NCBI RefSeq assembly: GCF_040939455.1
Contig: NC_134107.1
Span: 15,997,537 to 16,061,536, forward strand
Length of the DNA stretch: 64,000 bases
Direction of reading: 5' to 3'
DNA from: Microcebus murinus
Taxonomy: Eukaryota > Chordata > Mammalia > Primates > Cheirogaleidae
This document shows positions 24,301 through 31,049 of this stretch, in pieces. The position numbers and the translations under genes were made by a program. How positions within the stretch are numbered: position 1 is the first letter of the stretch; every line of letters starts with the position of its first letter. Under the pieces are notes generated by a model that searched no databases, had not been told where the DNA came from, and saw nothing but the letters and a program-made list of their open reading frames with translations.

Positions 24301-24979
24301 GGGAAGGCATCCCGCACCGCAGGGCAGAGGCACCAAGGTGGGGTGAGGGAGGCATGTGGCCGGCCCAAGGCAGAGCAGGGTCAGCCCGGGCGTGAGCAGC
24401 CGCGGGGTGAGGACAGGGAGCTTTGGCGAGGCCGGGATCGCTTGTGGACTGGGGCGGCCCCTGAACGTCTAGACGGAAGGACTTAGGGCCACTAAGCGCC
24501 GAAAAGGAGGCGTGAAGCTGGCAGGGGGCTCCCACCGACCAGACTGAAGCTGGGTTTGCACAACCAGAACCCTGATACTACTTGCATGGACGTTGGGGTG
24601 GGGGATCCTAGGAGGATCAAGGGGAGTAAAGCGCCGCCCACCACCACCTCCTGGGGACTCCCCTGCACGGAGGTGCCCACTGGGTGGGCCAAGGTGGGCG
24701 CACGAGGCGGGAGATCTCGTGGCAGGCCGGGGAGGTGGGCGCGGGCGGGGCAGGGGCAGCCGGCTCACCCGTGTCTTGGCGGAACTGGTTCATGGACTGC
24801 AGGTCGATGATGTAGGGCGCGAGACGGCTGTCCACCTGGCCCAGCACCACGCTGCCCCCCGCGCGGGGGCCGGCGCGGACCACCGCCTCGATGTGGTGGC
24901 TCACGGCCGGACTGTAGGGACGCCAGCGGCCGTGCTCGTTCAGCCATTCCCAGACCACCACAGCCGAGGCCAGGAGCAT
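2819..24979 (-). CDS. DTX4: DTX4, Deltex E3 ubiquitin ligase 4 (seven exons, 3' end outside window)
   Basis: The spliced reading frame join(24979-24769, 16591-15865, 9773-9712, 9366-9205, 7421-7360, 6391-6239, 2980-2819) is 1539 nt, 513 codons, no stop, and every junction is GT-AG with matching phase (1,2,1,1,0,0, then 0 at the last visible donor). In order: WWE domain 1 (residues 1-70, W10/W12), WWE domain 2 (about 90-166, W93/W95), a Pro/Ser-rich linker (about 190-330), a Lys-rich stretch (about 375-388), and a RING finger with C410, C413, C441, H443, H446, C449, C465, C468. The Deltex C-terminal domain, about 106 residues in the human 619-residue protein as I remember it, lies left of position 1. 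Deltex proteins are cytoplasmic/endosomal E3 ligases that modulate Notch; DTX4 is also reported to target TBK1 in interferon signalling. Identity rests on recognised family sequence, intact frame and synteny with FAM111A. Confidence 0.96.
3342..3422 (+). mobile_element. MER5A (hAT-Charlie) fragment
   Basis: 'aacatcagaatcacccgggg', 'gcttgttaaaaataaagctg', 'gaatcagaat' follow the MER5A consensus. A possible terminal piece ('caggtttggaagccactgct') reappears at about 3700-3720 after an intervening MIR. Confidence 0.7.
3430..3665 (+). repeat. MIR SINE
   Basis: Nearly full-length MIR: 'agtggttcagagtgtgaact', 'gcgtgacctcagacaaatta', 'tctctgagtttcagtttcct', 'aattaaatgagataatccac'. Sense strand. Confidence 0.85.
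3736..4076 (+). repeat. Strepsirrhine-type Alu, full length
   Basis: Dimeric Alu beginning ggctgggcccggtggctcat and ending in an A tail, flanked by a perfect gaggaactg duplication (3727-3735 and 4077-4085). The middle linker carries the A/T-rich insert (attggccagctaatatatat) and the right arm has 'gctaggctgacgccacggca', both marks of lemur Alus. This is one of the main clues to the organism. Confidence 0.93.
4225..4400 (-). repeat. MIR/L2-like fragment (antisense)
   Basis: 'cttttacagagaagggaact', 'gaggcatggcaag', 'ttgtcgcttatcagagctgg' follow the reverse complement of the MIR core and 3' half. Diverged. Confidence 0.5.
5205..5335 (-). repeat. MIR fragment (antisense)
   Basis: 'ctccattttccagatggaaa', 'cttgcccaaggtcattcagc', 'caggattcaagcttgggtct' match the reverse complement of MIR. 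Confidence 0.65.
6239..6391 (-). CDS. DTX4: DTX4 exon 6 (first two thirds of the RING finger)
   Basis: 153 nt, phase 0 at both ends, residues 409-459. It supplies zinc ligands C410 and C413 (DCTICME), C441, H443, H446 and C449 (CGHIYHIYC): the C-x2-C … C-x-H-x2-H-x2-C part of the RING-H2 finger that binds the E2~ubiquitin conjugate. The acceptor is CAG after a C/T tract; the donor is GTTAGT. A run of 15 G (transcript sense) lies 44-58 nt upstream of this acceptor. Confidence 0.95.
6435..6449. repeat. C15 homopolymer (G15 in the DTX4 pre-mRNA)
   Basis: Fifteen consecutive C on the plus strand. In transcript sense this is a G run 44-58 nt upstream of the exon 6 acceptor. Such runs are length-unstable and prone to sequencing error. 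Confidence 0.95.
6835..7052 (+). mobile_element. MER20 (hAT-Charlie) DNA transposon
   Basis: Starts cagggtttctcaacctcaga and ends aattgagaacctgg, with the diagnostic interior 'tgacaaccaaaaatgtctcc' and 'ccctggggggctaaatgccc'. Near full length (about 218 bp). It lies in DTX4 intron 5. Confidence 0.88.
7360..7421 (-). CDS. DTX4: DTX4 exon 5 (62 nt, pre-RING helix)
   Basis: Completes Gly388 and codes for residues 389-408 ([20 protein letters not shown]), a short amphipathic segment directly before the RING. The acceptor is CAG and the donor is the near-consensus GTGAGT. The exon ends in phase 0, so the RING begins exactly at the next exon. Confidence 0.93.
7422..9204 (-). other. DTX4: DTX4 intron 4
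   Basis: Contains MIR-type fragments at 8130-8265 and about 8500-8700; 7430-8100 and 8700-9200 look single-copy. No exon, RNA gene or ORF of interest. Confidence 0.75.
8130..8265 (+). repeat. MIR fragment
   Basis: 'tctgttttctcacctataaa', 'gtgagataatggacatacag' match the MIR 3' half. Confidence 0.6.
9205..9366 (-). CDS. DTX4: DTX4 exon 4 (linker and Lys-rich segment)
   Basis: 162 nt coding for residues 334-388, from [14 protein letters not shown]… to …[11 protein letters not shown]. It holds a hydrophobic patch ([12 protein letters not shown]), a Pro-rich patch (KLVLHPPP) and a basic cluster just before the RING that could be a nuclear-localisation or nucleic-acid-contact segment (inference). 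The acceptor is CAG; the donor is GTACCA, weaker than the others in this gene because it lacks the A/G-A-G-T core. Confidence 0.93.
9712..9773 (-). CDS. DTX4: DTX4 exon 3 (62 nt, linker)
   Basis: Short exon coding for the end of Gly313 and residues 314-333 ([20 protein letters not shown]), plus one base. The acceptor is CAG after CTCTTTCCTTCCA and the donor is GTAAGA. It was found by splicing exon 2 to exon 4 in frame; no long open frame marks it. It is part of the disordered linker between the WWE domains and the RING. Confidence 0.93.
9880..10445 (+). repeat. L2 LINE 3' fragment
   Basis: Follows the L2 consensus over about 550 bp: 'cagaccatgtcactcctcca', 'cctacacagccctgtgtgat', 'cctttgcatataccgttccc', 'tgagctccacaagggcaaat'. 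Opposite to DTX4. It accounts for the open frames on both strands here. Confidence 0.85.
10985..11310 (-). repeat. MIR SINE(s), antisense
   Basis: 'ccccactctgtgttggatac', 'attagccccattttataggc', 'gaggcacagagaggttaagc' follow the MIR reverse complement. Probably two fragments back to back. Confidence 0.75.
11765..11885 (+). repeat. MIR fragment
   Basis: 'gtgtctgagtcccagtgctg' and 'gctttaatttccttatctgt' match the MIR core and 3' half. Confidence 0.65.
12060..12073 (+). promoter_or_regulatory. CTCF-like motif
   Basis: CCACCAGGGGGCAG fits the core CTCF consensus CCASYAGRKGGCRS at all 14 positions, on the plus strand. It lies in DTX4 intron 2 and faces the motif at 25928-25941. Occupancy cannot be seen from sequence. 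Confidence 0.6.
12460..12565 (+). repeat. MIR fragment (diverged)
   Basis: 'gaaggagcctgccctggggt' and 'gggaggtcacacaccctctc' resemble MIR; low identity. Confidence 0.4.
13985..14215 (-). repeat. MIR SINE, antisense
   Basis: 'tgaactcttactgtgtgtca', 'tgatcctcatgacaacccaa', 'cccattttacagatgaggaa' form a nearly complete reverse-complement MIR. Confidence 0.85.
15305..15720. repeat. Two MIR SINEs, head-on (+ then -)
   Basis: 15305-15525 is sense MIR ('attagctatgtgcccttgca', 'ttgcaaggattaaatgagga'). 15530-15720 is antisense MIR ('aacctcacggcaaccccaac', 'aaatcacatggctagtaaga'). They end 150 bp from DTX4 exon 2. Confidence 0.75.
15865..16591 (-). CDS. DTX4: DTX4 exon 2 (WWE domain 2 and proline-rich linker)
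   Basis: 727 nt coding for residues 71-313. The acceptor is CAG at 16594-16592 and the donor is GTAGGT directly after 15865. The second WWE domain ([12 protein letters not shown]… to the [11 protein letters not shown] segment) is followed by a low-complexity Pro/Ser/Thr/Ala linker with PPAPP and KLPPPPG patches, the proposed SH3-binding stretch of Deltex proteins. A Cys-rich patch (CSCPQC) and a basic/Thr-rich region follow. Without the splice the frame stops three codons beyond the donor. Confidence 0.95.
18120..18285 (+). repeat. MIR SINE fragment
   Basis: 'ctgcgtgattaagcctcagt', 'attaaatgaagaaatgaata', 'gctcaataaaagttgctgat': MIR 3' two thirds. Confidence 0.75.
18352..18375. repeat. (TG)n microsatellite
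   Basis: Twelve TG units followed by a short GA tract. Confidence 0.95.
18405..18570 (-). repeat. MIR fragment, antisense
   Basis: 'acttacaaagcacctcacat', 'ttacagaagaggaaattaac' match the MIR reverse complement. Confidence 0.6.
19290..19785 (+). repeat. L2 LINE 3' fragment
   Basis: 'ctgaccacatcccctccctg', 'ctttgctgcttatgtacaga', 'cccgtgcctggcatgccgaa', 'caataaatattgattgaata': L2 3' region through its terminal motif. Confidence 0.8.
21195..21385 (+). repeat. MIR fragment
   Basis: 'atctcagctttgccatggat', 'gaggattaaacaagatagcg', 'atgtgcttggcatggtgcag' follow MIR. Confidence 0.7.
21690..21805 (-). repeat. MIR fragment, antisense
   Basis: 'ggaaaatgaggcctgagcag', 'acttgctcaaggtcacatag' match the MIR reverse complement. 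Confidence 0.7.
24279..24286 (-). promoter_or_regulatory. Possible RBPJ (Notch effector) site
   Basis: TGTGGGAA on the minus strand equals the RBPJ/CSL core. It lies in the first kilobase of DTX4 intron 1 on the edge of the CpG island. One 8-mer occurs often by chance, so this is only a candidate. Confidence 0.25.
24769..24979 (-). CDS. DTX4: DTX4 exon 1 coding part (start codon, WWE domain 1)
   Basis: Codes for residues 1-70 plus one base of codon 71. The start [12 protein letters not shown]… is the expected Deltex-4 N terminus; the frame stays open upstream in GC-rich 5' UTR, so the start was chosen on family knowledge. It contains the first WWE domain (W10, W12, and the [11 protein letters not shown] core near the end). 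The donor is GTGAGC at 24768-24763. The exon lies inside the CpG island, and the long open frames on the opposite strand here are GC-driven shadows. Confidence 0.95.
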
Positions 24980-25255
24980 GGCGAGCCCGGGGCTGCGGCG
25001 CTGCGCTGCCTGCCTCCCGGGCCCCGAGCGCCCGACCTCCTCCGCTTCCTCCGGCGCCGCCGCCTCCGGGCCTCGACCGCGCCCCCCGCCCCGCGCCCCG
25101 CCGCCCCGGGCAGCCTCAGCTCCGGCCCATGGGCTCCTCCCCAGCCGCGCATCCACCGGGGCCCGGGGCCCGGGGCCGCCTGGGTCGGACCGCGCGCCGC
25201 CGCCGCCGCCGGGGTCCGCCGCTGCTGCCGCTGCTCCGTGGGGTCGAGTCGCTTC

Positions 25256-25263
25256 ATGCAAAT
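25256..25263 (+). promoter_or_regulatory. Octamer (POU-factor) motif
   Basis: ATGCAAAT, the exact octamer bound by OCT1/OCT2-type POU factors, conspicuous as an A/T-rich word inside GC-rich promoter DNA. Confidence 0.4.
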
Positions 25264-25767
25264 GCCCGGCTCTCTGCAAACAGGCCCCCGCCTTGCAAAA
25301 GCCACCCGGCGGCCGCGCGCTGGGGCTGGCGGCGAGGCGAGGACCCAACCCTCGCACCAGTTGCGCCTCGGGCTCTGCAGACGCCGGGGTGGGATCTCGC
25401 GGCACGGTCGCGCCCGGAATGGCACGCTCGCTTCTCCTCCCCTCTCCCCTCCCTCCCCACCCTCTCGCCGCACGAGGTGCAGTCGCCGCCACGGGGACAG
25501 CTCCCCCTCCTTGTGGCTCTGCTCAGTCGCTTCCAGAAGGAATCGCCCCTCCCAAGCGGGGCGCCAAGGCAAACCCGCGTCCACGGGGGTTTCCCCGGCT
25601 CCTCGCTGCGGAGAGGCGACCCGCCATGACGCGGCCCGGGACCGCCGCTGTCGCCCGGCCGCAACTTTGCAGCCTCCTTCCCAGAATGTGATTGTCTTTT
25701 GTTTTTAATGCAGCACCATCGGTGTCCGCAGCGCGAGCTGGAAACACGCAGTGTCTCGGGGCCTGCG

Positions 25768-25812
25768 CACGCACTCGCACACTCACACCCGCACACACAC
25801 GCGCGCACACCC
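25768..25812. repeat. CA/CG-rich simple repeat
   Basis: Imperfect (CA)n interspersed with CGCG at the edge of the DTX4 island. Confidence 0.8.
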
Positions 25813-25927
25813 TCTCTCCCTCCTAGCTCCGGCTCGTATTACCTCATTCACGCCAGCATCCTTAGCTGTCCGTCAAGGATGCAGAAGCCACGCCCCCCGG
25901 CTCCTCCAGAGGGTTCCCGGAGCTTGC

Positions 25928-25941
25928 GCGCCCCCTGCTGG
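25928..25941 (-). promoter_or_regulatory. CTCF-like motif upstream of DTX4
   Basis: On the minus strand CCAGCAGGGGGCGC, a full match to CCASYAGRKGGCRS. It lies just outside the promoter island and points toward the plus-strand motif at 12060. Confidence 0.65.
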
Positions 25942-26041
25942 CCCAAAGTGCCGCGTGCTGGCCAGGGGCCACACGCTGCTCAGCTTCAACCTCTCTGCTG
26001 AGGAGATCCAGTCCAAAGGGATGCAGCGATTTGGTGAATGA

Positions 26042-27500
26042 TAGATTTATCTATGCAGAGAGCAAATGTGGTTTTCTGGCCTGATTCGACACTACCAGAG
26101 TCAAGAAGATACATACCAAATTGATTTATTATGCAGCGTTTCTATGACCCAAATTATGAGACAGTAGGACAAACACAAGCTAGACTTGATTATTTTGGTC
26201 ATCAATAGTTAATGTGGAAAATAACTTAAAATGGGCGAGTCTGACTAAAAGGGAAAGATGTAATCAGAATTATTCATTAGCCTTGTGAGAGAACACAAAT
26301 TTTGTTTCTCTGAGGTTTCATCCACATAAAACAATGAATTCATTCCTATCAATATCCAAGAGAGGATATGGAAAAATAAAAATAGATTATGTTAGAGAGT
26401 AGGATTGTGAATCTTTTTGAAATAATCATTTTTTCATAAATCATATTATCTTTTTTATGTTTTAGAAGATTCGCTTCCCCCTCCCTCTCCTTACGTTTGT
26501 CTTTTCTCTCATCTTTAGAATTTTCCAACTCTCTATCTTTACCTCTCTCCCAACAGAGTTCTAAATAGGAAGCAAAGAATAAAAAAAGCATCAGCTGTCT
26601 CTTCTTCAGGCCTCTAAAACCCCTGGCTCAAGAGACCTCTGAACTTTGTTCTTTCTTGTCTCCTTGCACAGTTTAACCTCTAAAATCTCTAGTCAGCCTC
26701 TCACTTAATGGGGGGGCTACTCCCAACCCAACTCAATCAATGCCATTCATTAAAACATTAAATTTCAGAGTTTGAAGAACAAAAAGAAAAGGAGTTAAGG
26801 CCACCTCAGTTAATCCTACCGAGGGCCATTATTATTCCCCATTTTACAAATTATAAGATTTTGGGAATTCAAACAACTTGCCCCCAGGTTACATATCTTG
26901 TCAGTGGGGAAACCAGTATTCAAAACTTATTCGGGCTGGCTCAAAAAAAAATGCCCATTATATAATATGTGTTATATGACAGGGAGGTGGTGTAGTAGGA
27001 GGCAGGTAAAAATGTCTCAAAGGAAAAGAAGGGAAGAGAAAAAATGAGGATAGAATGTTCTGAAAGAGAAACAAAAGTAGCATGGAAAAAAAGATAATTT
27101 TAAATTTTATTGAGCTACTTTTACTTCCAATCATGAGACTAAGAGTATGAAGACTCAGGAAACTTTCTTATGATCTAGATAGACATGGATCCAAAAATGA
27201 GTAGTGATGATTCAAGGGGATGCTGAAAATACCAGGGATAAAACAGCACCTGACAAGCTAAGCCAGGAATTCCCAGGTAGAAACAGCCTAAACCAGGTAA
27301 GAGGGCTATTAACAAATGCCAGGCAAGCTGTTTGAAAGATGAACAGAAATTAAGAAGAAACTACCTATGTTCACACTGATTTTGTATCTGGTCTTCTTGT
27401 ATGTGCCATGTTAAACATGACAAAGTATTAAAGCAGAATAAAAATGCCCGATGACACATGAGAGGGTTTATATACAGCCTAATTCATTTGCAAGAGGAAG
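26042..27500. other. Intergenic, mostly unassigned
   Basis: A/T-rich DNA upstream of DTX4. A possible antisense MIR lies at about 26820-26935 ('ccattttacaaattataaga'). I see no gene. Confidence 0.6.
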
Positions 27501-27502
27501 TG

Positions 27503-27503
<1 letters not shown>

Positions 27504-27539
<36 letters not shown>
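27504..27539. repeat. (CA)18 microsatellite
   Basis: Uninterrupted AC dinucleotides directly abutting the mariner copy that follows. Confidence 0.95.
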
Positions 27540-27541
<2 letters not shown>

Positions 27542-28800
27542 GATCTTCAAAAAGTCATGGAAAATACACATTATGAAAAAACTATGCATGTATTTAAAAA
27601 ATTTTTTGTAGCAAAACAAATTCATACTAACTTGTTATAACATGTCTGCATAGGATCTAGTTAGAGGCAGTAAGAAGGATAAGATCAGTTTGAAAAGAGC
27701 CCCTATCAGAGCAACGTGAATTTTGCTACAATAGGAGCAAAAACAAATAATAAATTTATGGTGAAGTTTGACGGGAAGAATGGTGAAATCATTGGTACTT
27801 TACAAAAAGCATCAATGAAGACAATGCCTCAGAGAAATCAACAGTTCACAAATGGATAAGATATTTTAAGAAGGGAAGAGACAATGTTGAAGATGAAGCC
27901 TGTGCCTTAGTGCAGGCCATCCACAGCAGTTGGCAAGGAAAAAAATCATCTCGTTCATGCCCTAATTGAGGAAGACCAACAATTAACAGCACAAACATTA
28001 GCCAACACCACAGACATCTCAATTGGTTCAACTTAATACAATTCTGACTGAAAAATTAAAGTTGAGCAAACTTTCCACTCAATGGGCACCAATATTACTG
28101 CACTCAGATCAGCTGCAGAGAAGAGCAGAGCTTTCAGTAGAAATGTTTAAACAAGTGGAATCAAGATCCTGAAGCATTTCTTTAAGAATTGCAACAGGAT
28201 ATGAAACAGAAGATGAAACTTTACAGTATGATCCTGAAGACAAAGCACAATCAAAGCAATGGCTACCGAGAGGTGGAAGGGGCCCAGTCAAAGCAAATGC
28301 AACCGGTCAAGAGCAAAGGTCATAGCAACAGTTTTCTTGGGTGTTCAAGGCATTTTGCCTGTTGACTTTCTGGAGGGCCAAAGAATGATAGTGTTTTGAC
28401 AAAGTCAGTCAAAGCTTTACCAGAGAAACTCCAGGGAAAGCTTCACCAGAGAATCCTTGTTCACCATGACAACATTCTTCCTTATTCCTCCTTATTTCTT
28501 CCTTAACCAACAAGAGCAATTTTGCAAGAGATTTGTTGGGAAATTATTAGGATCCACCTCAGAGTCCTGATTTTGCTCCTTCTGACATTTTTTTGTTTGT
28601 TTCTTTCTTAATCTTAAAGAAAAATCTTTAAACAGCCCCCATTTTTTGATAGTTAATAATGTAGAAAAGACTACATTAACATGGTTAAATTCCCAGGACC
28701 CTCAGTTCTTTAGGGATGGACTAAATGGCTTGTATCATCTCTTTCAAAAGTGTCTTGAACTTGATGGTGTTTATGTTGAAATCAAGTTTATATTTTTTAT
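27540..28800 (+). mobile_element. Decayed Tc1/mariner element with transposase relic (HSMAR2-like)
   Basis: Begins 'ggatcttcaaaaagtcatgg' as mariner ends of the HSMAR2 type do. About 1 kb downstream the transposase catalytic region is recognisable: HDN (28465-28473) and D-F-A-P-S-D (28569-28586), the second and third acidic residues of the DD34D triad. The frame is broken by several stops and indels, so it is inactive. The 3' end is indistinct near the TC/TA repeat at 28844. Confidence 0.8.
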
Positions 28801-28843
28801 TTTTATCTTTTAATTCAATATTTCCACAAATATTTTAAAGTGT

Positions 28844-28881
<38 letters not shown>

Positions 28882-28882
28882 A
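28844..28882. repeat. (TC)n(TA)n microsatellite
   Basis: TC units run directly into about 11 AT units. Confidence 0.95.
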
Positions 28883-29289
28883 TTTGACATTAGTGATCAA
28901 TTATAGTTGTAAAATATATGTATTTTAATAAGCCATGATAATTTATAGGTCATAACAACTCACTTGCAAATAATAATTTATAATAACATGTCAATAATAA
29001 TTATATATATACACATATTTTAGATCTTCTAAGACAATCCTGTTTCAAATACTCTGTATCATAACCTCCTGAAAAATAAGACATTTCATTTTAGTATTCA
29101 AACTATGTCTCCCAAATTACCTCCTTTACCCATAAGTGGCATAAAAATCTTTAAAATAATGACTTACCCAATTTGTAATTTGGAGATAGGGTGGTTATAA
29201 TGGAACCTCCCTAAATGGGACTAATCGGAATGAAGCCAGCCATGAAATTTTCAAAGATACAATTTGATGATACTTCAAGAAATGTCATC

Positions 29290-29729
29290 ACTGATAGTGT
29301 CATCATTGCTTAGCTCTGCTAAGTGGTATTCCATGGTATCAATGTACGACCATTTTCCTTACTGTTCACCCATAGATGGACACAGGAGTTGTTTCCAGTT
29401 TAAGCTGTTATGAATAAAACTGCTATGAACATTCTTATCCAGGTTTCTGTGTAGTTTCATGATTCGTTTTCTTAACAAACTGCCAGTTTTCTACAGTGGC
29501 TTCTACATTTTCACCATCAATGTACTCATGGTTTGGTCTCTACATTCTTACCATCATTTGATGCTGTCAATATAATTAATTTTAGCTATTTTGGTAGGTG
29601 TGTAGTAATATCTCGTTGTGCTTTTAATTTGTGTGTATTTAATGAATGGCGTATTCCTTATTATACATTTGATTTCTACAAGGTCTGTTGTGATATCCTT
29701 GCTTCATTCTTGATATTGATGTTGGTAAT

Positions 29730-29770
<41 letters not shown>

Positions 29771-30635
29771 TACGCCCTTCCTTCTTTGCCAGTCTTGCTA
29801 GAGGTTTGTCAATTTCATTGATTTTTTCAAAGAATCAGATCTTTGTTTATTTCTGCTTTTATCTATATTATTTCCTTCATCAGCTACCTATTTTGCTCAT
29901 TCTTTTTTCTAGATTATTGTGGTAAAAACTTAGATTATTGATTTGAGACTTTTCCTCTTTTCTAATGTAAGCACTTAGTGCTACATTTTCCTCTCAGCAC
30001 TGCTTTAGTTGTGTTTCACACATTCAGAATGTTTAATTTTCACCTATATTCATGTATTTTTAAATTTCCCTGAGACTTCCTCTTTGACCTATGTACTGTT
30101 TGGATGTGTGTTGTTTAGTTCACAAATATTTGGGTATTTTGCTGTTATCTTTCCGTTATTGACTTCTAGTTTGATTCCATTGTGGCCAGAGAACAAATTC
30201 AATATGATTTCAAATTTTGCAAATTTTTTTGATTTATGGCCCAGGATATGATCTATCCTTGTATGTTTTCTGTAGTGCTTGAAAAGAATGTGTAGTCTAT
30301 TGCTGTTGGGTGGACCATTCTATAAATTTTAATTAGATCCTGTTGGTCTGTGACTTCTTTTAGTTCTTCTACATCCAGGCTTTCTTTCTGGATAGTTGCT
30401 GCGTAAGTTATTGAGAGGGGTTTTGAATCTCCAACTACAATTATGGATTTTTCTATTCCTCCTTTTATTTGTATCAGGATTTGCTTCACATATTTTATCA
30501 CTTTGTTGTTTTGTGCTTGCACATTTAGGACTGCTATGCCTTCTTAGTGGATTGAGTCTTTTATCATCATATAATATCCCTGTCTGTCTCTGTTAATTTT
30601 CTTTGATCTGAAGTCTATTTTACTCAATATTTATG
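29290..30635 (-). repeat. L1 LINE ORF2 and 3' fragments, antisense, disrupted
   Basis: Reading in antisense: 29290-29650 gives the L1 ORF2 C terminus/3' region ('gttgtttccagtttaagctg', 'gctatgaacattcttatcca'). 29790-30630 gives ORF2 RT-region text ('ttgtcaatttcattgatttt', 'gattccattgtggccagaga', 'tctattgctgttgggtggac', 'tctgttaattttctttgatc'). It is frame-disrupted, and a (TC)n tract interrupts it. Confidence 0.85.
29734..29767. repeat. (TC)n microsatellite
   Basis: About 17 TC units inside the antisense L1. Confidence 0.95.
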
Positions 30636-31030
30636 GTGGAGGTCTTGGGTTGCACATTATCAGCTCCACCTCTGGAGGATCTGGAGACTAAGGTCACCTG
30701 TGTCTATATGCCCAGCCCTCAATAAAACCCTGACGACAAAGCTCACATGAACTCGTTGGCAATACTCCATGCACATCATCATACATCTTTAGCCTGTTGG
30801 TGTGAGGGACTACATTAATAGATTTTTGAATGTTAAGCCAGTCTTGCATAGCTGGAATAAATCCCACCTATTTGTTGATTTAAACTGTATCTTTTCACTG
30901 TAATAAACTATAATTATGAATATAACAGTTATCTGATTTCTACGAGTCTTTTAGCAAATTATTGAACCAAAGAGTAGTCTTGGGGACATCCTGAACTTGG
31001 CCCTGTCCCCATATTGGCAAACCACCTTCC
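30636..31030 (+). repeat. Retroelement relic of uncertain class, with L1-like insert
   Basis: 'gcccagccctcaataaaacc', 'actgtaataaactataatta' and 'gtagtcttggggacatcctg' look like the 3' part of an LTR/retroelement with plus-strand polyadenylation words. 30810-30880 resembles antisense L1 ORF2 ('agccagtcttgcatagctgg'). I cannot name the family. Confidence 0.4.
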
Positions 31031-31049
31031 TTGCTTTTCACAGGGTTAC

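Larger units (their letters stand above)
16592..24768 (-). other. DTX4: DTX4 intron 1
   Basis: 8.2 kb first intron. It holds MIR/L2 copies listed separately, a TG microsatellite, and C/T-rich single-copy DNA at 23100-23900 that grades into the CpG island. I see no alternative exon. A possible RBPJ motif lies at 24279-24286. Confidence 0.75.
24560..25720 (-). promoter_or_regulatory. DTX4: DTX4 CpG island, promoter and 5' UTR
   Basis: About 1.1 kb of very GC- and CpG-rich DNA around the DTX4 start codon at 24979. The 5' UTR must extend from 24980 upward; the exact start site cannot be set from sequence. There is no TATA box, as expected for a CpG-island promoter. A perfect octamer (ATGCAAAT, 25256-25263) lies about 280 bp upstream of the ATG. 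Long open frames on both strands reflect low stop-codon frequency. Confidence 0.85.

Noticed and set aside
24593..25708. 371-codon open frame on the plus strand, and other long frames on both strands of the DTX4 island
   Set aside because: Very high GC lowers stop frequency; the residues are Ala/Pro/Arg/Gly runs typical of CpG-island shadows antisense to DTX4 exon 1 and its 5' UTR.
27504..27539. Direct-repeat arrays that could look like CRISPR or satellite units (CA, TC and TA tracts)
   Set aside because: Simple dinucleotide microsatellites with no spacer structure, in a vertebrate nuclear genome.
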